Source of the DNA: Brasilonema angustatum HA4187-MV1
GTDB taxonomy: Bacteria; Cyanobacteriota; Cyanobacteriia; Cyanobacteriales; Nostocaceae
DNA length: 64,000 bases
Direction of reading: 5' to 3'
NCBI GenBank assembly: GCA_019359695.1
Contig: JAHHGV010000039.1
Location: 1 to 64,000, forward strand
Shown here: positions 9,439-19,607 of the stretch, piece by piece
Layout: every line of letters begins with the position of its first letter
How positions within the stretch are numbered: the first letter of the stretch is position 1
Notes under the pieces: model-generated
The model's input: only the letters and a program-made list of their open reading frames with translations
Database searches by the model: none
What the model was told of the DNA's origin: nothing
Translations under genes and position numbers: made by a program

Positions 9439-10134
9439 ATGTCCTTTGATACCCAACTGCTACCCCGCATCAATGCCAAATCAATGCGGGAAGATGGTAA
9501 ACAATATTACGTAGATACTCAGGGAAATCGCTTCCCTAGTGTGACGACAATACTTAACGCCACCAAACCCCAAGAAGACCGTGATCGGCTGTTAAATTGG
9601 AAAGCGCGTGTTGGAGGTGAAGAAGCCACCCGAATTACAACAGGAGCCAGTCGTCGAGGAACGCAAACCCACAAACAAATTGAACGTTATCTACTCGGAG
9701 AAAATCCTACTTGTCCTGAAGCCAGTCGTCCTTATTGGGAAAGTATCAAACCTGTTTTAGAAGAAATTGATACAGTCAAACTTGTGGAAGGCTCAGTCTT
9801 TCACTACAACATGAGTTATTCCGGCAAAGTAGATTGTGTCGGAAGTTACAAAGGTATTCCCTGCATTTGCGAGTGGAAAACAGCAGACAAACCTAAAGGT
9901 TCTATTGAGCGTTTATATGAACATCCTCTGCAATTAACAGCTTACATAGGAGCAGTTAACCAGTGTTATCTTGAATATGATATTGAAATCAATCACGCCC
10001 TGTTGGTTGTAGCAATACCAGACACAGAAGCTGAGGTATTTTGGTTTGAGCCAGAAGTCATGAAAGATTACTGGAAGCAATGGGAACAACGAGTTGCTGA
10101 GTATTGGAAACGTAGAAACAGTTGGAGTTGGTAA
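9439..10134 (+). CDS. PD-(D/E)XK exonuclease-like protein (MGME1-type)
   Basis: The 231-residue protein resembles the single-strand exonuclease domain of the mitochondrial MGME1/Cas4-AddB superfamily. The core is readable: an early SVTTILNATK segment (34-43), a RRGTQTHKQIERYL helix (72-85), D132 in SGKVDCVG, then E145-W-K147 as the E-x-K pair, and QLTAY (165-169) as the final Gln motif. These residues form the metal site of RecB-like nucleases. No helicase is fused or adjacent, so it is a stand-alone nuclease of unknown pathway. The start has no clear ribosome site. It converges on the FGE gene, with only 8 bases between the stops. Confidence 0.8.
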   Translation: MSFDTQLLPRINAKSMREDGKQYYVDTQGNRFPSVTTILNATKPQEDRDRLLNWKARVGGEEATRITTGASRRGTQTHKQIERYLLGENPTCPEASRPYWESIKPVLEEIDTVKLVEGSVFHYNMSYSGKVDCVGSYKGIPCICEWKTADKPKGSIERLYEHPLQLTAYIGAVNQCYLEYDIEINHALLVVAIPDTEAEVFWFEPEVMKDYWKQWEQRVAEYWKRRNSWSW

Positions 10135-10142
10135 AGCAGAGT

Positions 10143-11138
10143 TCACACATTAACTACGCAACGAAATCCAATATGACAAGTTGAGGTATCTACTGTTTCT
10201 GGATGACGTGCGGCTGGTCGATAACGCTGGCAGTAGTTAGGGGCACACAGAAAGGAACCACCTTTGAGTACCTTTCTGGGTATTTGGGAGGGTGTATTTG
10301 GGTCAAAGCTCTCTTCGCGTGTTCCACCTCTGGGGTTGACCGGAATACAGCAAGATTTTGTCTTATTTTCCGGGTGAGAATCTCGATACCAGTCAGTTGT
10401 CCACTCCCAAACGTTGCCGATCATATCGTACAAACCATAACCATTTGCAGGATACGAGCCGACAGATTCTGCTCCTGGAGAGCGCGGCTTTAGGTTTTGC
10501 CAAGGAAACTCACCTTCCCAAGTGTTAGCCATCCGCTTACCTTTAGGAGCAAATTCATTTCCCCAAGAGTAGACAGCACCCTCCAGCCCACCGCGAGCCG
10601 CAAATTCCCACTGTGCCTCTGTTGGTAACAATTTACCAGCCCAAGCTGCGTAAGCTTCAGCATCTTCATAGGCAATATGTACCACAGGATAATTGTCTCG
10701 CCCTTTGATAGAACTTCCAGGTTCGGCTGGATGTCGCCAGTTTGCACCCGGCACATAAACCCACCAGCTACAAGTTTGTAAATTCACTGGATGTTTCGGC
10801 TGCTGAAAGACAGCCGAACCAGGTACTAAAAGTTCCGGTATAGCTCCAGGATAATCTTCTGGCTTTGGTGGACGTTCTGCCACTGTCACATAGCCAGTTG
10901 CTTTCACAAAACGTTGAAACTGTTTGTTAGTAACAGCATAGCGATCCATCCAAAAGCCATCTACACGGATAAGATGGGCTGGAGCTTCCTCTGGGTAATG
11001 GTGGTCAGACCCCATCACAAAAGCGCCACCTGGTATCGGGACCATATCTTTATCAGGTGCTTTACCAGGACGCTTGATCGCGATTTGTCTACCAGATTTA
11101 CCAGATGAAACCTCGTGATGTACTGTACGTTCCTGCAT
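10143..11138 (-). CDS. Formylglycine-generating enzyme (SUMF1/FGE family)
   Basis: FGE oxidises the active-site Cys of sulfatases to formylglycine. The 331-residue protein has the family start VPIPGGAFVMGSD, the PVVHIAYEDAEAYAAWAGKLLPTEAQWE core split over residues about 185-210, GNVWEWT, and the terminal GGSFLCAPNYCQRYR block. The last block carries the two redox/copper cysteines C298 and C303 with the C-x4-C spacing of human FGE (C336/C341), so it is likely a true FGE rather than a SUMF1-like ergothioneine or kinase-associated protein. The longer in-frame start (11444) overlaps the sulfatase. ATG 11138 is preferred, with AAGGAAAA upstream. It lies 13 bases after the sulfatase stop and is surely co-transcribed with it. 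Confidence 0.92.
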   Translation of the reverse strand: MQERTVHHEVSSGKSGRQIAIKRPGKAPDKDMVPIPGGAFVMGSDHHYPEEAPAHLIRVDGFWMDRYAVTNKQFQRFVKATGYVTVAERPPKPEDYPGAIPELLVPGSAVFQQPKHPVNLQTCSWWVYVPGANWRHPAEPGSSIKGRDNYPVVHIAYEDAEAYAAWAGKLLPTEAQWEFAARGGLEGAVYSWGNEFAPKGKRMANTWEGEFPWQNLKPRSPGAESVGSYPANGYGLYDMIGNVWEWTTDWYRDSHPENKTKSCCIPVNPRGGTREESFDPNTPSQIPRKVLKGGSFLCAPNYCQRYRPAARHPETVDTSTCHIGFRCVVNV

Positions 11139-11151
11139 GAATGACTTTTCC

Positions 11152-12525
11152 TTAAGCTGGGTAAGGCAGTACTTGTCCGTTCCATTCCTCAAAGCGATCG
11201 CGCAACTGCTGGAATACTTTGGGATTGTTATCCTTAAGATCAGTTTGTTCGCCTTCGTCAGCAGCAAGATTGAACAGATATTCCTTCTCTCCCTGACGCA
11301 AGTACTTCCAATCCCCACTTCGGACTGCTGCTTGGAGTTGCCCTGAAGGACGCCCACCAACATTAGATTTATAGCGCCAGAACAGCGTTCGAGGATAAAC
11401 GGGTTTTTTGCCCACAAGAACTGGAAGCAAATTCCGACCATCAAGTGGATAGTTGGGGTCGGGTGAAGTACCTGTTGCTGCCAGAATTGTTGCTGTTAAG
11501 TCGAAAGTGATAAGAACTTGGCTGTTCACTTGGTTTGGTTGAATCACTCCGGGCCAGCGAATAAAAGTAGGGACTCGTATACCACCTTCATACAAACTGC
11601 TTTTTCTCCCTTGAAAAGATCCGATATCAGAGTATCTCTCACCCCCGTTATCACTGGCAAAAATGACTATGGTATTATCAGCCTGCCCAGAATCTTTTAA
11701 AGCTTGCAAGACTTTACCAACTCCCTCGTCTAGCCTTTTTAGGATCGCAGCGTAAGTTTCTTTTGACCCTCCGGCAGTATAATCGTTTGAATTGTAGAAA
11801 GTTCGACTCAACTCTTCATCTTCTGGTCCTTCCCAAGGCCAATGAGGTGCATTGTAATGAAGGCTCAGGTAAAACGGTTGATTGCGGGGTCTGGTGAGGA
11901 ATTCAACAGCACGCTCAGTATACAAGTCTGTAGCGTAGCCTGGTTTATCTACAGGCACCTCACCTTCATAGAAGTCAAGTTCTCCAGCTACACCTTTGTG
12001 GGTAAAGTAGTCGATCCCCCCACTGTAATTTCCAAAGAATTCGTCAAAGCCACTCTTGAGTGGACCGTAATCTGGAAGAAAGCCAGCGTGCCATTTACCA
12101 ACCAATGCTGTCTGATAACCATTGGCTTTTAAAAGCGAAGCGATCGTTGGCTGTTGAGGCGGTAATCCTACATTGTCACTTTCAACTAGAGGTTCTTGAA
12201 GACCAACTGGCAATCGCGCTGGATAACGACCTGTAAAAAAGCCGATCCGTGTTGGCGTGCAAACTGTTTGCGCTGCATAAGCATTGGTGAAGCGTGTACC
12301 TTCGGTTGCCAACTGGTCTAAATTCGGCGTCTGATAGGTTTTTCCATAAATACCAATGTCGCCCCAGCCCAAGTCATCCGTCAAAATAAACAGTATGTTC
12401 GGACGCTTTCGTTTGGCAGCGACAGCAGAAAACACACTCGATCCTCCTAATGTCAAGACTGTGCTGGCAAGTGCTGTCCCCACAAACTGACGACGACTAA
12501 TTGGTGGTAGTTTGCGTTTGTTCAT
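11152..12525 (-). CDS. Tat-exported arylsulfatase-family sulfatase
   Basis: The 457-residue protein begins with a twin-arginine signal (SRRQFVGTA at 10-18 and a hydrophobic stretch ending AVAA near 37). The mature enzyme has the metal pair D50/D51 in ILTDDLGWGD and the sulfatase signature C89-T-P-T-R with TGR at 98-100. C89 is the residue to be converted to formylglycine, and it is a Cys-type site, which matches the FGE gene 13 bases downstream. A second metal motif, FASDNGG, occurs near 290. The natural sulfate ester is unknown; such enzymes can scavenge sulfate from organic esters in the periplasm. AGGAGAAATCA precedes the ATG. If FGE acts in the cytoplasm, the Tat route would let the modified, folded protein be exported. 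Confidence 0.93.
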   Translation of the reverse strand: MNKRKLPPISRRQFVGTALASTVLTLGGSSVFSAVAAKRKRPNILFILTDDLGWGDIGIYGKTYQTPNLDQLATEGTRFTNAYAAQTVCTPTRIGFFTGRYPARLPVGLQEPLVESDNVGLPPQQPTIASLLKANGYQTALVGKWHAGFLPDYGPLKSGFDEFFGNYSGGIDYFTHKGVAGELDFYEGEVPVDKPGYATDLYTERAVEFLTRPRNQPFYLSLHYNAPHWPWEGPEDEELSRTFYNSNDYTAGGSKETYAAILKRLDEGVGKVLQALKDSGQADNTIVIFASDNGGERYSDIGSFQGRKSSLYEGGIRVPTFIRWPGVIQPNQVNSQVLITFDLTATILAATGTSPDPNYPLDGRNLLPVLVGKKPVYPRTLFWRYKSNVGGRPSGQLQAAVRSGDWKYLRQGEKEYLFNLAADEGEQTDLKDNNPKVFQQLRDRFEEWNGQVLPYPA

Positions 12526-12976
12526 TGATTTCTCCTGATCAGTTTTTGATTACCTAGGTTAAGCATGGTGATTCGAGCCTGAGTGATGAAACTTCAGACT
12601 TGTTGGACACACATTTGTGATCTATAGGCTACAAATTGATTGGTGCTATGTCCCTGCTTATATTCCGGCAATAGGATCGGCTAACAGTATTTTTACTAAA
12701 GACATAATTGCACATATAGAATGCGCAAAGCAAGTATTTTTATAACAAATTGTGTCGAAGATGACAGGAAAATAGATTAGTAGCCTTCACTCCTATTTTC
12801 AAGTTAGGCTGGAGTGGATTGTGTTTTAGAAAAAATTGCCTTTCAAGCCCTTGCCGCAAATTTTCTCTGAAGGTAGAGATATATCCATTGACAGAAAACA
12901 GAAATAATAGGAATATAAGCGCCGGTCAAGTCAATAGTAAGCTGCTTGACCATCAAAGGTCAGAGGTTAAAGAGGA
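12526..12976. other. Gene-free spacer between divergent genes
   Basis: The spacer lies between the sulfatase (-) and the EamA fusion gene (+) and should contain both promoters. No repeat or recognisable operator is seen. Confidence 0.5.
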
Positions 12977-14923
12977 ATGGGGCGATACGAAAGGCGACCA
13001 GATAACCCACGAGAAAAAGGCGATCCATATGGGACAGCAGAAAGTGCCTTACGGGCTGTCACTGAGGAATTGCAAATTCTCCAACGGAATTTGCTTAGGT
13101 CTTTACAGGAAGATACCAAGCGGTTGCAAGCAGAAAAAGACCGCTTAACTGAAGACATTAGACGCCTGGAAGAGGAAAAAGAACATCTTCAACAGGCGTA
13201 TCAAATTAATGAGCAGCAAACGTTAATTCGTCAATTGTCACAAGTATTAGCTAATCATATATCAACGCAGCTGCAATCTTCTTTGGGAACTTTAGCTACC
13301 CAAGCTATGGAGCGTGTTTCCCAACCACTGGGAAGTTCTGAATCTGTACAAACCAGTCGCTCCACCAGTGAAGCAAATGAGTATGCAGAAAAACTTTTGG
13401 GTTCTTTGGATGACACCCTTACTATTACCTTTAACTCACTGCAACAGGAGTTGAAAAACTATCAAAGCGGTCTTTCTCAGCAGTTGTCCCGAATGATAGT
13501 CCAACAAAGGGAAGGCGAAGCAATTTTAATAGAATTAGTGAATAGTCTGCGTAGAGAACTGGAACAAACAACACAACATTCACCATCTGCAATTGCACCA
13601 GTTCCCTCTGGTGAGATTGAACAAATTCTACAACAGCAACAGCTGAGTTCTGAGGAAGTACCAACAAAGTTGCAAAGAGATATTCCTCCAGAAACTACAA
13701 TTTTACCTAGGAGTTTACCCCAGGAAGAAACCCCTGCTTGGAATTCTCTTTCCCAAAGTATAGTCTCGCCAAGCGAAACAACTCAGTCTCCTCCTGTGTT
13801 AGAAGAACCAACTCCGGTAGCATCTCCAAGACGCGCCGTTTTAGAGCCAGAAACATCTCCTCCACCAGAACCACAACTTACACCAAGGCAGAGGGGAATT
13901 TCTTCTTTACAAATCACAGGAATTATCCTGCTTGCATTGTCAACAGTAGCAACAGCGCTGTATAACGTAGCTATTAAGGTAATTTTCCTGCCTGGCTCCC
14001 AAATTTTGGGTGTGTTTGATGCACAACGCCTGATCTCACCAAATTTGGGTAATTCACTTTTCATTTTGATGCTCAGGATGCTGGTGGTTCTACCGCTAAT
14101 GTTGCTTTTGGCTCCCATGCTACATTCACGAGTATGGCAAGATCTGCAATACCTGAGTGACTCAGTTCGAGGAAACTCCAGTAATCCGAGTACAAAACAA
14201 GTGTTGATACTGTCAATTGTCAGTGGATGCTTTTTGTTCCTCTCTCAGGTACTCATCTACCTTGCCATCGGTCAAATTCCGACTGGGATGGCGATCGCAC
14301 TTTTCTTTGTGTATCCAATTATCAACGGACTGGTGTCATGGTTTTTGTTCCGCGATCGTCTAACTTTATTCAGTTCTGGCGCTATAGCTGTTATTGGCAT
14401 GGGTGAATTATTGGTTTTAGGAAGTTCTAACAGTAGTGTCATTGGTAATACTCGTATCGGCAGCATTGCAGCAATTGCTTCAGGAGGTGCTTTTGCTGTG
14501 TACCTCCTAGTCTCCCGCATGTGTGCAGCCAAACTTCATCCAGTGTCTCTTACCTTAATCAATTTTGCTACGATGTTGCTGTTGTCTGTCTTCGGTTTGA
14601 TACTGCCTTTACCCACAAGTTGGAACTTGCAACTAAACCGTGGTTACCTGCTAGAACTTGTTTTATGTGCTTTCCTATTGGGTGTACTAACGCTCTTCAG
14701 CTATCTGTTCAATAATTTTGGAATTCGTAAAATTGGTGCCTCACGCTCAGCAATTATCGGTGCCAGTATTCCTGCTCTAACGGTCATTTTTGCTGGGTTG
14801 ATTCTTCAGGAAACTTTGCAACTTGAGCAAGTTTTGGGAGTGCTGCTGGTTAGCTTTGGAGCAGGGGCTCTCTGTTTTGAAAAAATCCGCAGGACTAAGC
14901 CTTTTCATCAGTCTTCGCAGTGA
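12977..14923 (+). CDS. Coiled-coil N-terminus fused to an EamA/DMT transporter
   Basis: This 648-residue protein has three parts. Residues about 20-90 are a charged, heptad-like coiled coil (RLQAEKDRLTEDIRRLEEE). Residues about 90-300 are Gln/Ser-rich, then Pro/Glu/Thr-rich, and look unstructured. Residues about 307-640 hold about ten hydrophobic helices with the EamA pattern: YNVAIKVIF, TGMAIALFFVYPIINGLVSWFLFRD in the first half, and GASRSAIIGASIPALTVIFAG in the second. EamA proteins move small metabolites across the inner membrane. The large soluble N-terminal domain is unusual and may anchor or regulate the transporter. GAGGA almost abuts the ATG, so a slightly later start is possible. 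A strong hairpin follows the stop. The substrate is unknown. Confidence 0.85.
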   Translation: MGRYERRPDNPREKGDPYGTAESALRAVTEELQILQRNLLRSLQEDTKRLQAEKDRLTEDIRRLEEEKEHLQQAYQINEQQTLIRQLSQVLANHISTQLQSSLGTLATQAMERVSQPLGSSESVQTSRSTSEANEYAEKLLGSLDDTLTITFNSLQQELKNYQSGLSQQLSRMIVQQREGEAILIELVNSLRRELEQTTQHSPSAIAPVPSGEIEQILQQQQLSSEEVPTKLQRDIPPETTILPRSLPQEETPAWNSLSQSIVSPSETTQSPPVLEEPTPVASPRRAVLEPETSPPPEPQLTPRQRGISSLQITGIILLALSTVATALYNVAIKVIFLPGSQILGVFDAQRLISPNLGNSLFILMLRMLVVLPLMLLLAPMLHSRVWQDLQYLSDSVRGNSSNPSTKQVLILSIVSGCFLFLSQVLIYLAIGQIPTGMAIALFFVYPIINGLVSWFLFRDRLTLFSSGAIAVIGMGELLVLGSSNSSVIGNTRIGSIAAIASGGAFAVYLLVSRMCAAKLHPVSLTLINFATMLLLSVFGLILPLPTSWNLQLNRGYLLELVLCAFLLGVLTLFSYLFNNFGIRKIGASRSAIIGASIPALTVIFAGLILQETLQLEQVLGVLLVSFGAGALCFEKIRRTKPFHQSSQ

Positions 14924-14935
14924 ATGAGTCCCCGT

Positions 14936-14970
14936 CCCAATACGGTTCGGTTTAACGGAACCGTATTGGG
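14936..14970 (+). terminator. Strong hairpin after the EamA fusion gene
   Basis: The arms CCCAATACGGTTC and GAACCGTATTGGG pair over 13 bp without mismatch around a 9-base loop, 13 bases after the stop codon. No T run follows, so it may be a terminator of the weaker type or an mRNA-stabilising end. Confidence 0.65.
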
Positions 14971-15268
14971 CAGGTGGATAGTGTGGTTCACAATTGTTGA
15001 AATGGGCTGCAAGTAAGAGTCAGAATGGGCTTTGCCCGGCTGCGCTAGTACCGTTTCACTTTTAGGTTGATACAAATGGGCAGCACTTGGGTGCAGGGTG
15101 CACCGGAGCAGGGGAAAATAATTGCAGAAAAATCATTTGTATCAAGCCCGGTCGTGAAATCGTATAACAGCAATTCTGATTCAGAATATCCCCACGCATA
15201 AATCCGGGGGCTTTAGACCATTATTCATTCACTTTAGTGGAAACGGCCACGCCTTACGGTGAGTAAGC

Positions 15269-15307
15269 GCGCTATGCAGCAGGTTGTCGTCACCTGCTGC
15301 ATAGCGC
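15269..15307. repeat. Perfect 16-bp inverted repeat
   Basis: GCGCTATGCAGCAGGT (15269-15284) is repeated as its exact complement at 15292-15307, with the 7-base loop TGTCGTC. It lies between two GC-rich repeat modules and is not near a gene end. Confidence 0.8.
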
Positions 15308-15344
15308 TGTATCACTAGTTCCACAGCTCGTTCGTTCTGAACAC

Positions 15345-15600
15345 CCTATGGCTAACGCCACGCCTTACGGCTATCGGGGAGAACCTGAGCCCTATGGCTT
15401 ACGCCACGGCTGCGCCTAACGGGGCACGGCCCCGTGCCGAACGGTTCCGCTAGCCCCTAAGGGGGCCGGAGCTAACGCTAACGCCAGTCGCCTCTGTCGG
15501 GAAACCCTTCTGCAGCGCTGGTCTCACCAGACACCTAGTAGGTCAGGAAATTCTCGTGCGTAGTGCTGGCTCCTCGTGGCGACTGACGCCTCTATTGTTC
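15345..15600. repeat. Dispersed GC-rich modular repeats
   Basis: The stretch contains modules GAGAACCTGAGCCCTATGG, GGCACGGCCCCGTGCC, AACGGTTCCGCTAGCCCC and TAACGCCAGTCGCC. The reverse complement of the same order is found at about 56575-56720, so this is one repeat family in both orientations. It has no coding content. Confidence 0.8.
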
Positions 15601-15907
15601 TGAGGTAAGTGTCCTACATAACCTAACCATCTGTCGCATTATTTTTTTAAATCAGTATTACCCATTATGGCAGCAGGGGAAGCTTAACCGAGCAGTTCTT
15701 CAACTCCGGAGAAAAAAAGGAAATCTTATACCGGAAACCCACTAAGCATTTAGTTAATAAACAGTTAGCTCTAAATTCTGAACTTTACTGCTCAATCCGG
15801 AAAATTTACAAAAAAGTTTGTCTTTTAGACATTTCATTTATGTACTGTTAGCAATTTAATACTTATTACAAGGAGGGTTTTATTCAGAATTTTGTCTTTT
15901 TAAGACT

Positions 15908-15924
15908 GAGGGGTTAAACCCCAC
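15908..15924. promoter_or_regulatory. Candidate HetR-binding inverted repeat upstream of hetR
   Basis: GAGGGGTTAAACCCCAC contains a perfect 13-bp palindrome (GGGGTT, A, AACCCC). It has the same geometry and flanks as the published 17-bp HetR target upstream of hetP in Anabaena (GAGGGGTCTAACCCCTC), with three differences. It sits about 1.08 kb upstream of the hetR start. Binding is inferred. Confidence 0.5.
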
Positions 15925-16979
15925 ACCCTTTTATTCCACTTATTAAGATATACATTTATGTTGTTGGCTCCTAAAAATGCCTACAAGTACTGATAAGTCA
16001 AGCATTTATTAGACAAATAAGTTGTTATTTAGCACCTTTTGTTGATATTTTTTTAAAAATCTGAGTTACATTTATACCATAAATTAGACTTTTTATTTAA
16101 TTAAAATATTTAATTATATTTAATACTATAAATTAATTGTCAATTTTACTGTTCTAACAAAAATACTTGAATATTTTGTATCTTCTCTAACATTCCTATA
16201 TCAGCCAGATTGATAAAATTAACAAAAATTGTCGAAACAGGAAGGTAGTTTGAACCTTGGATTATCTTTTCAACGTAAGGTCAGCGATTTTCCCGAAAAG
16301 AAGTTGCTTTTACACCCAAAACATAACTATCAGTTTTGAGCAGCACAGCAATTTGCAAAGAGCCGCACCACCTGTTACTGTGTCAACTTTATTACAAAGG
16401 CAGGTGAAACACTGAAACCTGCATTCTATCGGGATCTATATTGAGGCAGACTAAAACTGTAGGGAAGATATCGAATAAATGCGGGAAGGGAGTAACTCGC
16501 TTACAATTATCTTGCTCTACCCAGTACTACCTAAATTCGTAAGAACCCCACGAAAATTACCTTTGTTTGAAAGATACATCATCCATTAGCCGTAGGCACT
16601 AGCTAGTTGTTGAACTGAAACAATCCCTTCAAAGCAGGCATTCTCCTTGAAACCATGCCTTCTTTGTCGGAACTAATTTTCTACTGTGTCGGTTCAAGCC
16701 TCTAGAGGAAAGGTGCGCTTACGAAATGGTTGGCAGTTTATCCTGCGTATATGCTCTATATGATACCTACGATTAAGTGACAGAAATTTTCGGTTTTTTC
16801 CTAAGGGAATTCTACATATAGAGTGCAAGCTCGGATTTATTGCTTGAAAACACGGATGAATTACCAACCATGACTACCATCAACACTCATACTTAACGCA
16901 TAATAGATGATCTAAGGGAAACACATTACCCTAATGTGGGTGTATACTACTTACTTTCCATTGACTGACAATTTTGTAA

Positions 16980-17903
<924 letters not shown>

Positions 17904-17914
17904 AAGCCTGTTAA

Positions 17915-17985
17915 CAGTTAACAGTTAGCAGTATTAAAGTTGATTGATAGCTGATAACTGACTGATAACTGATAACTGTTAGTAG
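17915..17985. repeat. Heptamer-type tandem repeats
   Basis: The short gap between hetR and the next gene consists of runs such as GTTAACA, GATAACT and CTGATAA repeated several times. This is the short tandem repetitive type common in Nostocales spacers. Confidence 0.6.
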
Positions 17986-17988
17986 AGC

Positions 17989-18687
17989 TTATTTGCTACT
18001 GGGATTTGCCGGGGTTTGAGATGGTTGAGATGGGATTGGATTAGACTCAAAAGTTGGTCTGAAATCCGTAGGTTGCCGATTTGACGGGATAAAAGAAGGC
18101 AAAAAGCCGCTAACTTTGTCGCTGGCGTCGATACAAGTCTCCATTGCTTGAGTCGGGGTAAAATCTACTTCAGTACGCAAACCGACTACACATTGAGCAA
18201 AACGTACAGGTAACAAGCTACGACCACAATAATTTAAAACTTCCTGACCAACACCCTCACGAGTGTAGCGGCTGATACCAACAACACAACTCCCTAACTC
18301 TTCAGGACGCCGTGCTTGCCGACAAGTTGCTAGGGCTTCAGATGCTGCAATTTGTGTTTGTCGTCCAATTCCAGTCACACAGGCAGACAAGTCCCCAGGA
18401 CGTACTGCTTCAGCACAAGCTTGTGACGCTACTTGTGCAGCTACACCCACACTCAAAAGTCGTCCAGCACATAAACGAAAATCATTTGTGTATGTGGTAG
18501 TGACAGCCAACGCTGATGAAGTCATTGCAAAGCATCCAGCCACAGCAAACATTGGTGTGGCTAGCACTACAGTAACTCTAAAAATAACTGCTTTTAAGGC
18601 GTCTGCGCTTCTTTCAAGACGCTGTGCAGTATGTCCAGATCTTTGCCCAAGCGTGTGGGTATCTTTGCTTTTTCTCTTGCCTAACAT
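17989..18687 (-). CDS. Secreted or anchored Cys-repeat protein, unknown function
   Basis: From ATG 18687 the protein has 232 residues. It has a basic N-terminus and one hydrophobic segment (about residues 34-62, ending SALAV), which may be a signal peptide or anchor. Four copies of a motif follow, with pairs of cysteines about 20-25 residues apart (CAGRLL..CAEA, LSACVTGIGR, LGSCVVGISR, FAQCVVGLRT). The C-terminus is rich in Pro, Ser and Gln. The repeat pattern suggests a disulfide-bonded extracytoplasmic domain. A longer frame from 18834 adds an unlikely N-terminus; GGAGAACG lies upstream of the chosen start. It is divergent from rpsD. I know similar proteins only as cyanobacterial hypotheticals. 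Confidence 0.7.
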   Translation of the reverse strand: MLGKRKSKDTHTLGQRSGHTAQRLERSADALKAVIFRVTVVLATPMFAVAGCFAMTSSALAVTTTYTNDFRLCAGRLLSVGVAAQVASQACAEAVRPGDLSACVTGIGRQTQIAASEALATCRQARRPEELGSCVVGISRYTREGVGQEVLNYCGRSLLPVRFAQCVVGLRTEVDFTPTQAMETCIDASDKVSGFLPSFIPSNRQPTDFRPTFESNPIPSQPSQTPANPSSK

Positions 18688-18918
18688 TATTTTTCGTTCT
18701 CCAAACACCCAAAGGTATGCTACCTCATGATAAAAGCCCACTTTGATGCTTGCAATACAGAGCAGGGAAGATGAGGGAGGGAGAGAGTGAGGGAACCAGA
18801 TACAATTTCCTATCTTTCCTCCTTCCATTCTCATTGCCTTGATTTCGCAATCTTATTTAGGACTGCTATATAATTGTATGTCTGGGTAAAGTTAAGCAAG
18901 ATTAAATTTAGGAAACTC

Positions 18919-19527
18919 ATGTCCCGATACAGAGGACCACGCCTTAGGGTTGTACGTCGCTTAGGCGACTTACCAGGATTAACTCGTAAAAGCGCTAGAC
19001 GCGCCTACCCGCCAGGTCAACATGGTCAGAACCGCAAAAAACGTTCTGAATACGCCATCCGGTTGGAGGAAAAGCAAAAGCTCCGTTTTAACTACGGTGT
19101 GACTGAAAAGCAATTGCTACGCTACGTACGCAAAGCGAGACGCGTTACCGGTTCTACCGGACAAGTGCTGCTGCAATTGCTGGAAATGCGCTTGGATAAT
19201 ACTATTTTCCGCATGGGTATGGCTCCCACTATTCCGGCGGCTCGCCAACTGGTGAATCACGGTCATGTTACAGTTAATGGTCGCGTTGTCAATATTGCCA
19301 GTTACCAATGCCGTGCCGGAGAGCAAATTGCCGTCAGAAACCGGGAAGCATCACGGAAGTTGGTGGAAGCTAACCTACAATACCCTGGTTTGGCAAACTT
19401 ACCCAACCATCTGGAGTTTGACAAAAACAAGTTGCTTGGCAAAGTCAACAGCGTTATTGAACGCGAGTGGGTGGCGCTACAAATTAACGAACTGCTTGTG
19501 GTGGAATACTACTCACGTCAAGCTTAA
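18919..19527 (+). CDS. rpsD: 30S ribosomal protein S4
   Basis: S4 binds 16S rRNA early in small-subunit assembly. The 202-residue protein starts [20 protein letters not shown], the form shared by cyanobacteria and plastids. It has the S4 RNA-binding domain from about residue 91 ([28 protein letters not shown]) and the ending VVEYYSR. ATG 18919 was chosen over a frame start 15 codons upstream because it matches the family and has AGGAAA before it. As is usual in cyanobacteria, rpsD stands alone rather than in the alpha operon. Confidence 0.98.
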   Translation: MSRYRGPRLRVVRRLGDLPGLTRKSARRAYPPGQHGQNRKKRSEYAIRLEEKQKLRFNYGVTEKQLLRYVRKARRVTGSTGQVLLQLLEMRLDNTIFRMGMAPTIPAARQLVNHGHVTVNGRVVNIASYQCRAGEQIAVRNREASRKLVEANLQYPGLANLPNHLEFDKNKLLGKVNSVIEREWVALQINELLVVEYYSRQA

Positions 19528-19529
19528 GT

Positions 19530-19600
19530 CAAGAGTCAACACTCAACAGTCAACAGTCCAAAGTCAAGAGTTAAAAACTCTATGAGTTTGGACTACCGAC
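19530..19600. repeat. Heptamer-type tandem repeats
   Basis: GTCAACA/GTCAAGA-type heptamers recur six or more times between the convergent rpsD and moaA genes. Confidence 0.6.
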
Positions 19601-19607
19601 TGGTGGA

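Noticed and set aside
11139-11444. N-terminal extension of the FGE gene
   Set aside because: It overlaps the sulfatase coding region on the same strand and lacks family similarity; ATG 11138 is sufficient.
16678-16705. Possible tRNA T-arm (GGTTCAAGCC)
   Set aside because: No cloverleaf can be drawn upstream.
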